From JBQKLI01 sp012798975 (lineage in GTDB: Bacteria; Bacillota; Clostridia; Tissierellales; Peptoniphilaceae), in assembly GCF_052116305.1 (NCBI RefSeq), contig NZ_JBQKLI010000031.1, positions 1 through 11,790 on the forward strand: a DNA stretch of 11,790 nt, given 5' to 3'. A program made the position numbers and the translations under genes. Every line of letters starts with the position of its first letter. Position 1 is the first letter of the stretch. The notes beneath the pieces were generated by a model. That model ran no database searches. It had not been told where the DNA came from and saw only the letters and a list, made by a program, of their open reading frames with translations. Positions 1-5,757 of this stretch are shown piece by piece.

Positions 1-7
1 TGTTCAT

Positions 8-14
8 CTCCTCA
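8..14 (-). promoter_or_regulatory. Possible ribosome binding site of a divergent gene off the left edge
   Basis: Read on the minus strand this is TGAGGAG, a good Shine-Dalgarno core. It runs directly into an ATG at 7-5, which is too close to be the normal start, so the true start codon would lie just outside the window. This would be a gene divergent from the hydrolase at 167. No codons are available to test it, so this is only a pointer to the edge. Confidence 0.25.
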
Positions 15-132
15 GTTAGGTATTTGTTGGTACTTTTATTTTAACCGAGGACGAGCATTTTGGCTCATTTTTTTTGATTTTTCTTTTTACACCATTATAC
101 GGACTTTATCTCGCCTTGCGCCAACTTATTTA

Positions 133-161
133 TGGTATAGTTATATATTGAGAAAGAGGTG
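133..161 (+). promoter_or_regulatory. Extended -10 promoter element and ribosome binding site of the hydrolase
   Basis: TGG followed by TATAGT (133-141) matches an extended -10 element (TGnTATAAT with one mismatch). No good -35 is visible at the usual distance, which is tolerated with an extended -10. AAAGAGGTG at 153-161 is the ribosome binding site, five bases before the ATG at 167. The transcript leader would be very short. Confidence 0.45.
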
Positions 162-166
162 TCTTT

Positions 167-1129
167 ATGTGTACAACAATTGTAATGGACTATAACGGGG
201 GCTCTGTTCTTGCACGAAATTTAGACTATGAAGTCCCCCTAGAATATAATGTGCTCTACCTGCCTCAAGGTTATACTTATGGGCAAGATCTGCTGGGCAA
301 TGATTTGAAAGCAAAATACAAAGCATTAGGCCTTGCCTTTTATAATTACGATCCTTTAAAAGACGGAGTCAATGAACACGGACTCGTAGGCTGTACGAAT
401 TATTTTCATGCGATGAATATCCATGCGGATCATGTAGACGAAAGCAAATTCAACATTTCAAGTCTTGATTATTTAAACTACGCCTTAACGAATTTTAAAA
501 ACGTCGAGGAATTAGTCGCGGATCTTCCGAATATCCGCGTCTCTACGAAGGACAGCGAGGGAAATAAAATCATCTGTCCTGATTTCCACCATATCTTTGT
601 AGATACAACGGGAAGATGCGTGGTGGTTCAGCCTGAAAAAGGAAAGTACATCTATTTTGAAAACCCTTATAAGGTCATGACCAACTCTCCCTCCTTCCCC
701 CGCCATATCAAAAGACTTCACAAATGCATGGACCCGAATAATATCGAGTCTTTTAAAGGTGCAAAAGATCTTCCAGGAGGCTATGATCCCGTAAGCCGTT
801 TCATCAAAGCCTATTATCTGAATAAAACTCACGTTAAGCCAAAAGGTACGAGAGAAGCTCTAGAAGCCTCTTATACCATTATGGAAATGATGAAGATGTC
901 AGAGGGGATGTTCTATAGCGATATCCATCAGTATCACACCTACACCCGCTATATCTGCGCTTATGACACAAAAAACAGACTTCTCACTGCGAGAAGCCAT
1001 AATAATTCAAAAGTCTATCAACTATCGATAGAGGCTTTAGAAGGTATGGGACGAACAGCGATCCCTTTTAAAACCAATTTAGAAATAGAAAAATTTGATT
1101 TAAATCAGTGTATCAAAAAAACAGAGTGA
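167..1129 (+). CDS. Choloylglycine hydrolase family protein (bile salt hydrolase / penicillin V acylase type)
   Basis: This 320-residue cytoplasmic Ntn-hydrolase is the usual length for the linear amide C-N hydrolase family. Members cleave conjugated bile salts, penicillin V or related amides. Cys2 follows the start Met and would become the N-terminal nucleophile after Met removal. The other expected catalytic positions can be placed: Arg17, Asp20, Asn78 in a GCTNYF segment, Asn173 in MTNSP, and Arg211 in a DPVSRF segment. There is no signal peptide. The start is fixed by the Cys2 requirement and by an AAAGAGGTG ribosome binding site. The stop codon lies inside the left arm of the terminator. 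The gene is a single unit. A diverged copy of its last 95 bases, including the terminator, recurs at 1900-1994. Substrate (bile salt, penicillin V or N-acyl homoserine lactone) cannot be settled from sequence alone. Confidence 0.93.
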   Translation: MCTTIVMDYNGGSVLARNLDYEVPLEYNVLYLPQGYTYGQDLLGNDLKAKYKALGLAFYNYDPLKDGVNEHGLVGCTNYFHAMNIHADHVDESKFNISSLDYLNYALTNFKNVEELVADLPNIRVSTKDSEGNKIICPDFHHIFVDTTGRCVVVQPEKGKYIYFENPYKVMTNSPSFPRHIKRLHKCMDPNNIESFKGAKDLPGGYDPVSRFIKAYYLNKTHVKPKGTREALEASYTIMEMMKMSEGMFYSDIHQYHTYTRYICAYDTKNRLLTARSHNNSKVYQLSIEALEGMGRTAIPFKTNLEIEKFDLNQCIKKTE

Positions 1130-1156
1130 AAGATTACGCTTTCACCCTGTTTTTTT
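1121..1156 (+). terminator. Rho-independent terminator of the hydrolase gene
   Basis: The left arm ACAGAGTGAAAG and right arm CTTTCACCCTGT pair with one A-C mismatch around a six-base loop (1133-1138), followed by six T. The TGA stop of the hydrolase (1127-1129) lies in the left arm. The same hairpin with identical arms, loop and T-run recurs at 1958-1993. Confidence 0.9.
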
Positions 1157-1193
1157 ATTTTAAATTTTAACCTCAAATTCTAGGCTTTATATA

Positions 1194-1226
1194 TCCTATT
1201 TAGGGTATAATTAGAATAGGAAGGTG
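1194..1226 (+). promoter_or_regulatory. Promoter with overlapping operator of the toxin-antitoxin operon
   Basis: A consensus TATAAT at 1206-1211 is the -10 box; no clear -35 is seen. It is framed by an inverted repeat, TCCTATT (1194-1200) and AATAGGA (1215-1221). A smaller palindrome, CCTATTTAGG (1195-1204), is nested at the left. AGGAAGGTG at 1218-1226 is the ribosome binding site. Phd-family antitoxins bind palindromes over their own promoter, so this layout fits autorepression. That the antitoxin binds here is inference. Confidence 0.6.
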
Positions 1227-1231
1227 ATTCT

Positions 1232-1474
1232 ATGAAAATTAATACAGATACTATGGTTTCGATTACTGAAGCAAATCAAAACTTTTCTAAAGTAGCTCGC
1301 TTAGTAGACGAAAAAGGTTCTGCTGTTATTTTAAAAAACAATACCCCTAAATATATCCTAATTGAATATAAGGAATTTGAAGAGAACGAAACGTCTAGAG
1401 ATGAAGACATTTTAGAAATATCTAAAAAGTTAATAAAAAAGAATAAAGAAGCCTACAAGATTCTTGCGAAATGA
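1232..1474 (+). CDS. Phd/YefM-family antitoxin
   Basis: This 80-residue protein is the size of type II antitoxins of the Phd/YefM fold. The N-terminal half (about residues 7-50) has the typical pattern: a segment MVSITEANQNFSKVARLVDE, then a strand with VILKNNTPKYILIEYKEF. This part dimerises and binds the operator. The charged, low-complexity C-terminal tail (about 51-80, rich in Glu and Lys) is expected to be disordered until it wraps the toxin. The gene overlaps the toxin gene by four bases (ATGA), so the pair is translationally coupled. The cassette is more AT-rich than the hydrolase upstream and lies between two copies of that gene's 3' end, which suggests acquisition by transfer. Family confidence is high; the exact subfamily is not fixed. 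Confidence 0.88.
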   Translation: MKINTDTMVSITEANQNFSKVARLVDEKGSAVILKNNTPKYILIEYKEFEENETSRDEDILEISKKLIKKNKEAYKILAK

Positions 1475-1854
1475 AAAAACTTAATAAGTCCCACATTCTG
1501 CTTCTTCATCAACAGCTGATAACGGAATTTGGAGGTGCTGGAGGTATTCGAGATGATAACTTATTGGACCTTTCCATTAACGCTCCTTACCAAACCTTTG
1601 ACGGAAAAGAACTCTATCCTACCACTATCGAAAAAGCGGTTCATCTTGGATTTTCTATCATCAAAAACCATCCTTTTTTAGATGGTAATAAACGAATAGG
1701 TATCCATTCTATGCTAGTACTCTTATTCTTAAATGATTATTCTTTAGATTACACTCAAGAAGAGCTGATTGAAATCGTTATGGATATTGCAAGCTCAGAA
1801 AAATCGGATCAAGATCTGCTCTTATGGGTAATAGATCATATTTCTAAAAATTAA
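1471..1854 (+). CDS. doc: Doc-type Fic-domain toxin (death on curing)
   Basis: This 127-residue protein matches the length of Doc toxins. The active-site loop is HPFLDGNKRIG at residues 67-77: catalytic His67, Asp71 and the NKR triplet (73-75). Lys-Arg in place of the Gly-Arg of AMPylating Fic enzymes is the Doc signature. Phage P1 Doc uses this site to phosphorylate elongation factor Tu and arrest translation. An upstream segment GGAGGIRDDNLLDLSINAPY (21-40) is also typical of Doc. The ATG overlaps the antitoxin stop by four bases, and no separate promoter is seen. The stop codon is directly followed by the eroded hydrolase stump, so this gene's end marks one boundary of the acquired cassette. 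The catalytic residues are intact, so I predict an active toxin held by the antitoxin upstream. Confidence 0.9.
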   Translation: MKKLNKSHILLLHQQLITEFGGAGGIRDDNLLDLSINAPYQTFDGKELYPTTIEKAVHLGFSIIKNHPFLDGNKRIGIHSMLVLLFLNDYSLDYTQEELIEIVMDIASSEKSDQDLLLWVIDHISKN

Positions 1855-1861
1855 TTATTCT

Positions 1862-1954
1862 ATTGGAAATGCCTCTACCGTTGCGGCAGGATCTCTATCC
1901 CCTTTTAAAACGAAGCTAGAAATAGAAAAATTTGAATTAAAACAGTGCATCTAA
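1862..1954 (+). pseudogene. 3' remnant of a second choloylglycine hydrolase gene
   Basis: In frame, this stretch encodes a peptide ending PFKTKLEIEKFELKQCI and then TAA. The intact hydrolase ends PFKTNLEIEKFDLNQCI followed by KKTE. From 1900 to 1994 against 1063 to 1157 I count seven mismatches in 95 aligned bases with no gap, and the following terminator is identical. Further 5' (1862-1899) the match is weak, as expected of a diverged paralogue rather than a fresh duplication. There is no start codon or ribosome binding site, and the catalytic N-terminal domain is absent. The stump begins within a few bases of the Doc stop codon. It is best read as what is left of a tandem paralogue whose 5' part was replaced by the toxin-antitoxin cassette. 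Confidence 0.8.
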
Positions 1955-1993
1955 AAAACAGAGTGAAAGATTACGCTTTCACCCTGTTTTTTT
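1953..1993. terminator. Bidirectional terminator, copy of the hydrolase terminator
   Basis: This hairpin (arms 1958-1969 and 1976-1987) is the second copy of the one at 1121-1150. It has T's on the plus-strand side and a run of A's (1953-1958) on the other side, so it can terminate in both directions. It lies between the toxin-antitoxin pair and the convergent acetyltransferase, whose stop codon is only 11 bases away. It probably ends both transcripts. Confidence 0.85.
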
Positions 1994-2003
1994 ATCTTAG
2001 TCT

Positions 2004-2537
2004 TTATACATTTTCTAAAAGATCACGCTCATATAAATAGTCCAGCTGTACATCTTCTCCCAATACAAAGGAATGCTCTGAAAATTTTTTGAACTTATTT
2101 TTCTCATAAAAACGAATCGCCTTATGATTGTGTTCCCAGACTCCCAGCCATAATTTTTTAAGATTATTATTTTTCGCCCTTTCTATGGCAAAATCCAGCA
2201 GCTTTTGTCCGATTTTCATCCCCTGAAATTCCTCTTTTATATAGATCCTCTGAAGTTCTGCCGTTTTTTTATTTCCTTCTTCTGATTGAGCTTTGTTGAA
2301 ATTTATTTTAATATATCCGCAAACCTTTCCTTCCCTGTAAGCCAAAAAGAATACAGAACCCCGAGTCTCTATTTCCTTTCTTAAAGATTCCAGCGATAAA
2401 TCTTCCTTAATATACGAATTCATATCTTCTTCGGAATTATATTCTCCGAAGGTTTCTACAAATGTTTCAATACTTATTTTCTGCAGTTCTTTAAGCATCT
2501 CTTTCTCTGCTTGAAGAATTAAAATCTCATTTTTCAT
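2004..2537 (-). CDS. GNAT-family N-acetyltransferase, PaiA-like
   Basis: This 177-residue protein has the GNAT fold for acetyl-CoA-dependent N-acetylation. The acetyl-CoA pyrophosphate loop is Q-G-M-K-I-G at about residues 105-110, preceded by the RIYI strand (97-100). LGVWE at 131-135 and RFYEKNKF (142-149) are the conserved C-terminal strand and helix. ISIETFVETF near the N-terminus, NKAQSE, LGVWE and HSF..G.D.Q resemble Bacillus PaiA, a spermidine/spermine acetyltransferase; this is a match from memory, so a polyamine substrate is inference. I chose the ATG at 2537 because AGGAGGG lies seven bases before it. A longer ORF from 2564 has no ribosome binding site and would include the TATAAT promoter. 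It is a single gene convergent with the toxin-antitoxin operon. Confidence 0.88.
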   Translation of the reverse strand: MKNEILILQAEKEMLKELQKISIETFVETFGEYNSEEDMNSYIKEDLSLESLRKEIETRGSVFFLAYREGKVCGYIKINFNKAQSEEGNKKTAELQRIYIKEEFQGMKIGQKLLDFAIERAKNNNLKKLWLGVWEHNHKAIRFYEKNKFKKFSEHSFVLGEDVQLDYLYERDLLENV

Positions 2538-2562
2538 TGGACTTCCCTCCTGTATCATTTTC

Positions 2563-2568
2563 ATTATA
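2563..2568 (-). promoter_or_regulatory. -10 box of the acetyltransferase gene
   Basis: On the minus strand this reads TATAAT. It lies 25 bases before the chosen ATG, with the AGGAGGG ribosome binding site between. No convincing -35 is seen 16-18 bases upstream. Confidence 0.5.
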
Positions 2569-2688
2569 TCGAAAAAACGATCTTCTTAATACTTGCCTGA
2601 AATATTATCTCTTTATCCATTATTAATAATAGAATAACTCTCTAAAATATCCTCTAATTTTAAAATAGCAATAAAACATAACCCAAAC

Positions 2689-2735
2689 TTGTTATAACAT
2701 TAACTTAAATGGGTACAATGTTAATATCGTTACAA
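2689..2735 (+). promoter_or_regulatory. nox promoter region with two Rex-like boxes
   Basis: TTGTTA (2689-2694) and TACAAT (2714-2719) could be the -35 and -10 boxes, though the 19-base spacer is long. Two 18-base stretches, 2689-2706 (TTGTTATAACATTAACTT) and 2718-2735 (ATGTTAATATCGTTACAA), each match 11 of 14 fixed positions of the redox repressor Rex consensus TTGTTAA-N4-TTAACAA. Their centres are 29 bases apart and they flank the -10 box. Rex, which senses NADH/NAD+, controls nox genes in several Bacillota. A small hairpin GTTAC-aaata-GTAAC (2729-2743) overlaps the second box. Binding is inference. Confidence 0.4.
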
Positions 2736-2770
2736 ATAGTAACCCTACATTACATTTAAAAGGAGATTTT

Positions 2771-4105
2771 ATATCAAAAATTATTATAGGTTCAAATCAT
2801 GCAGGAACAGCAGCCATCAACACGATCTTGGATAACTACAAAAACGAGGAAGTTGTAGTATACGTTCGCAACGATAACATCAGCTTCCTAGGCTGCGGTA
2901 TGGCTTTGTGGATTGGAAAACAGATTTCAACAGGAGACAATCTTTTCTACTGTACTCCTCAGATCCTGCAAAACAAGGGATCTAAAGTTCATATGGGAGC
3001 GGAAGTAACAGCCATAGATCCAGAGTCAAAAACTGTAAAAGTAAAACTTAACGGCGAAGAAATCGAAGACCATTATGATAAATTGATCCTCGCTACCGGA
3101 TCCAACCCTGTTACCCTTAATATTCCAGGCAAGGAACTTGAAAACGTACAGCTCGTAAAGCTGTATCAAAACGCACAGTCAGTTATTAACAAAATAGAAG
3201 AAGATCCTTCCATCGAAAATGTAGTCGTAATCGGTGCAGGCTATCTCGGGGTAGAATTAGCGGAAGCGTTCCAAAGACTGGGTAAAAACGTAACCCTTAT
3301 CGACAGAGAAGAACATATCCTTTCCGGCAACTTCGATCCAGAACACGGAGACCGCATGGCGGAAAACATGAAAAGCAACGGCATTGATATCCGCTTAGAA
3401 GAATCTGTATTAGAATTTAAAGGGGAAAAGGGAAAAGTTTCCTCTGTTGTCACAGATAAAGGCACATTCCCTTGCGAAATGGTCATTTCTGCTGCAGGTT
3501 TTACACCAAACTCAAGCCTCGGGGGAGAAGCTTTCGACCGTTTTAAAAACGGTGCTTATCTTGTGAATAAACGATTCGAAACTTCTCAAAAAGACGTCTA
3601 TGCTATTGGGGATTGCTCTACTGAATATAACAACGCCATCGACGATGTAGACTATATCGCCCTTGCAACAAATGCTGTTCGTAGCGGAATCGTAGCAGCT
3701 CACAATGCTTGCGGTACAGATATCGAGTCTCTAGGTGTTCAAGGATCCAGCGCTATTTCTATCTTCGGATACAATATGGTCTCAGCAGGACTTACTGTGG
3801 CTGCTGCCAAAAAACATAATATCGATGTCTCTTATACAGACTTCGAAGATACACAGCTTCCAGCCTTCATGGAAATCGACAATCCTAAAGTCAATATCCG
3901 TATCGTGTATAGAAAAGACAACCGTGTTATCGTAGGTGCGCAGCTTGCTTCAAATTACGATATCTCACAACAAATCAACCTCTTCTCTCTAGCGATCCAA
4001 GAAAAAGTTACGATCGATAAATTAGCCTTATTAGATATCTTCTTCCTTCCGCATTTCGATCAGCCCTATAATTACATTACAATGGCTGCATTATCTGCGA
4101 AGTAA
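2771..4105 (+). CDS. nox: NADH oxidase (flavoprotein, Nox/NADH peroxidase family), ATA at the start position
   Basis: Members reduce oxygen to water or peroxide to water with NADH through FAD and one redox Cys. Read from ATA at 2771 it is 444 residues, the normal length, with canonical numbering: the GSNHAG FAD loop (7-12), His10, Cys42 in SFLGCGMALWIG, GAGYLG for NADH (155-160), YAIGDC (277-282) and a C-terminal FFLPHF..PYNYITMAAL. An AGGAGA ribosome binding site (2761-2766) lies just before the ATA. The first ATG/GTG/TTG-type codon in frame is TTG at 2828. It has no ribosome binding site and would delete the FAD loop and His10, so ATG has most likely mutated to ATA. Residue 32, normally an FAD-ribose-binding Asp (YDRN), is Val through one base change. 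The gene may be poorly expressed, inactive, or affected by sequence errors. Confidence 0.88.
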   Translation: MSKIIIGSNHAGTAAINTILDNYKNEEVVVYVRNDNISFLGCGMALWIGKQISTGDNLFYCTPQILQNKGSKVHMGAEVTAIDPESKTVKVKLNGEEIEDHYDKLILATGSNPVTLNIPGKELENVQLVKLYQNAQSVINKIEEDPSIENVVVIGAGYLGVELAEAFQRLGKNVTLIDREEHILSGNFDPEHGDRMAENMKSNGIDIRLEESVLEFKGEKGKVSSVVTDKGTFPCEMVISAAGFTPNSSLGGEAFDRFKNGAYLVNKRFETSQKDVYAIGDCSTEYNNAIDDVDYIALATNAVRSGIVAAHNACGTDIESLGVQGSSAISIFGYNMVSAGLTVAAAKKHNIDVSYTDFEDTQLPAFMEIDNPKVNIRIVYRKDNRVIVGAQLASNYDISQQINLFSLAIQEKVTIDKLALLDIFFLPHFDQPYNYITMAALSAK

Positions 4106-4108
4106 GAC

Positions 4109-4148
4109 AAAAACCAACCCTCCTGAAAGATTCTTCGGGACGGTTTTT
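4109..4148 (+). terminator. Terminator of nox
   Basis: AAAAACC (4109-4115) pairs with GGTTTTT (4142-4148). A second short stem lies inside (CCC with GGG, GAA with TTC). The T's of the right arm provide the U-tract. It starts four bases after the nox stop codon. Confidence 0.7.
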
Positions 4149-4240
4149 ATATCTTCTGTATTTTCTAGATCTTTTTGCAGCATATTTTTCTCTCCTCTTT
4201 GCCCATAAAGAAAACCATGACACTCTTTCTTGAAAAGATA

Positions 4241-4279
4241 AGATTAAAAGCAGAAATCTGGGATTTCTGCTTTTAATCT
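4241..4279. terminator. Long perfect hairpin between nox and the PHP phosphoesterase gene
   Basis: An 18-base perfect inverted repeat (4241-4258 and 4262-4279) with a three-base loop lies 25 bases beyond the stop of the minus-strand gene at 4305. Its outer bases are A/T-rich, so the arm itself supplies a U-rich end. It is probably that gene's terminator and may also block readthrough from nox. The tail after the stem on the minus strand is TATCTTTTC, not a clean U-run, so a role as a processing or stability hairpin is possible. Confidence 0.6.
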
Positions 4280-4304
4280 ATTGTATTCAGCTTTTTCATG
4301 TCTA

Positions 4305-5075
4305 TCAATAACAAACTTCGCAGAGATTCTTTAGAAAAGCATCTGCTCTAATTCCTAAACTTTCCGCAAATCTTTCCGCTTCTAAAATATACTCATCTCC
4401 CAAAGCTTTTGGATCATGGGCATCTGCATTGATAAGATATCGAAGATCATATTCTTTTGAGATCTGGAAAATATCTTGATTTGGATAGGGCCTTCCTGTT
4501 CTAAAACCATTTGCATTGATTTCAACAGGGACATTCTCTTTCTCGCAAGTTTTAAAAATCTTTTTCATCGTCTCTTTTGAAACTTCATCCAGTCTGCCAT
4601 TATAATGATTTGTCAAAAACATATCCGGATGGGCTAAGATATCAAAGAAACCAGTAGATAGCCCCTCAATCACCTTGTCGCCATATAAACGAATCTCTCT
4701 TTCTCCTTTCGGAGCAAAGTAGTCGATTCCTCCCCTTCTATCGCTTCGATGCTGTCCTAATACAAACAACTCGTATCCTCGCACTTCTCGGAGATATCTG
4801 TACCACTCCATCTCTTCCGGATAATACTCCGCTTCAAATCCTTTGATAATATTGATCTGCTCTTGATATTTTTCAATTACTTGATCAAACTCGCGATTAT
4901 AAGCATTGAATTCTTCAAAGAGCATTCTGCTGCTGTCCGGATTCCCTTTTAAGGGAACATGCTCCGTAATGGCAATCTCCTTCATGCCCAGTTCAATCGC
5001 TTTACTAATATAGTCCTCTATTTCTCCCGTACCATGACGGCACCATCTTGTATGTGTATGATAATTAGAAATCAT
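4305..5075 (-). CDS. PHP-domain phosphoesterase, histidinol-phosphatase (HisJ) family
   Basis: This 256-residue protein belongs to the PHP metal-dependent phosphoesterases, whose HisJ branch removes phosphate from L-histidinol phosphate. The metal-binding set is complete: His6 and His8 in YHTHT, His14, His39 in TEHVPL, Glu81 in GFEAEY, His109 in GQHRSD, His149 in LAHPDM, and Asp218 and His220 in NADAHD. The ATG at 5075 is chosen because AAAGGAG lies six bases before it. A longer reading from 5126 would run through the TATAAT promoter and lacks a ribosome binding site. No other histidine biosynthesis gene is nearby, so it may be a stand-alone histidine gene or a phosphatase with another substrate. 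It is a single-gene unit ending in the hairpin at 4241-4279. Confidence 0.88.
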   Translation of the reverse strand: MISNYHTHTRWCRHGTGEIEDYISKAIELGMKEIAITEHVPLKGNPDSSRMLFEEFNAYNREFDQVIEKYQEQINIIKGFEAEYYPEEMEWYRYLREVRGYELFVLGQHRSDRRGGIDYFAPKGEREIRLYGDKVIEGLSTGFFDILAHPDMFLTNHYNGRLDEVSKETMKKIFKTCEKENVPVEINANGFRTGRPYPNQDIFQISKEYDLRYLINADAHDPKALGDEYILEAERFAESLGIRADAFLKNLCEVCY

Positions 5076-5117
5076 CGAATTCTCCTTTGAGTTCAGTTCA
5101 TTTTCATCAATGAGTCT

Positions 5118-5123
5118 ATTATA
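5118..5123 (-). promoter_or_regulatory. -10 box of the PHP phosphoesterase gene
   Basis: TATAAT on the minus strand lies 42 bases before the chosen start codon. The -35 region at 17 bases is an A-run and is weak. The rest of the gap (5124-5335) holds AT-rich DNA with a short TCTCT...AGAGA inverted repeat near 5178-5201 and no gene that I can support. Confidence 0.45.
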
Positions 5124-5335
5124 CACGTTTAGGAAAAATATTTTTTAAGTTTAGAACAAGATAATATGAAATCCAGTCTCTTTAAGCTATCTTTTAGAGA
5201 TACATCATCTTAGAATCCATAATAATCTTTCTTCTAGATCCCCTTATTTCTTTTAAAGAGAACCTCGTTTCTATATACCTAGACTCTTTTGCAGCAATAG
5301 TCCTCCCTTGAAAAAGGCAACGCATTTTTTTGACA

Positions 5336-5686
5336 TTATTTCCTTAAAATCTTCTCCATCGCCTTGCCTTTCGCAAGCTCATCAATTAATTTATCCAGAT
5401 AACGAACTTCCCTCATTAAATCCTCTTCGATATTTTCTACTCTTATACCGCAGACAACGCCCGTAATAAGTTCTCTTTTTTCATTCATAGAAGGAGCCTC
5501 CTTGAAAAACTCCCGATAGCTTTTTTCCTCTTCTAAAACCTTAGCCAACCCGGCATCATCATAACCAGTCAGCCAAAAAATAATCTCGTCTACTTCCTCT
5601 TTTGTTCTGCCTTTTCTCTCTGCCTTATTTACCAGCAAAGGGTAGACCTTCGTAAATTTCATAGCATATACTTTTTGATTATCCAT
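5336..5686 (-). CDS. DUF2200 family protein
   Basis: This small soluble protein of 116 residues has no known function. It matches the DUF2200 pattern as I know it: an N-terminal KVYAMKFTKVYPLLVNKAE, then GRTKEEVDEIIFWLTGY (27-43), a FFKEAP segment (60-65), ITGVVCGIRVE (74-84) and a conserved end RYLDKLIDELAKGKAMEKIL. Most members have this length, so it is full-length. It has no signal peptide or membrane segment. The ribosome binding site is poor (GAGAGAAG), and no clear promoter is seen in the 71 bases after the membrane protein gene, so it is probably expressed as the last gene of the minus-strand unit 6959-5336. No U-tailed terminator is evident downstream. Confidence 0.85.
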   Translation of the reverse strand: MDNQKVYAMKFTKVYPLLVNKAERKGRTKEEVDEIIFWLTGYDDAGLAKVLEEEKSYREFFKEAPSMNEKRELITGVVCGIRVENIEEDLMREVRYLDKLIDELAKGKAMEKILRK

Positions 5687-5757
5687 ATCTTCTCTCTTTT
5701 CTTTTTGAATTTTTAAATCTTTCTGGTTAAAAAAGACTTCCTGTTTCTACCACTAAT

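Noticed and set aside
61..90. GAGC-attttg-GCTC with T-run as a terminator at the left edge
   Set aside because: The stem has only four pairs, and the likely neighbour to the left is divergent, so there is no transcript that it would end.
2538..2564. Nine-residue longer start for the PaiA-like gene
   Set aside because: The AGGAGGG ribosome binding site and the TATAAT box lie inside or at this extension, which shows that translation starts at 2537.
3241..3935. Open frames opposite or overlapping nox
   Set aside because: They lie wholly within a well-supported conserved coding region and show no family features; they reflect its codon composition.
2828..4105. NADH oxidase starting at TTG 2828
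   Set aside because: It lacks a ribosome binding site and removes the FAD-binding GSNHAG loop and His10, while the 19 upstream codons match the family exactly.
5076..5126. Seventeen-residue longer start for the PHP phosphoesterase
   Set aside because: The extension contains the TATAAT promoter box and the ribosome binding site for the ATG at 5075; PHP proteins usually begin just before the HTH motif.
5194..5325. 43-codon minus-strand frame between DUF2200 and the PHP gene
   Set aside because: No ribosome binding site, no recognisable motif and a composition like the surrounding non-coding DNA.
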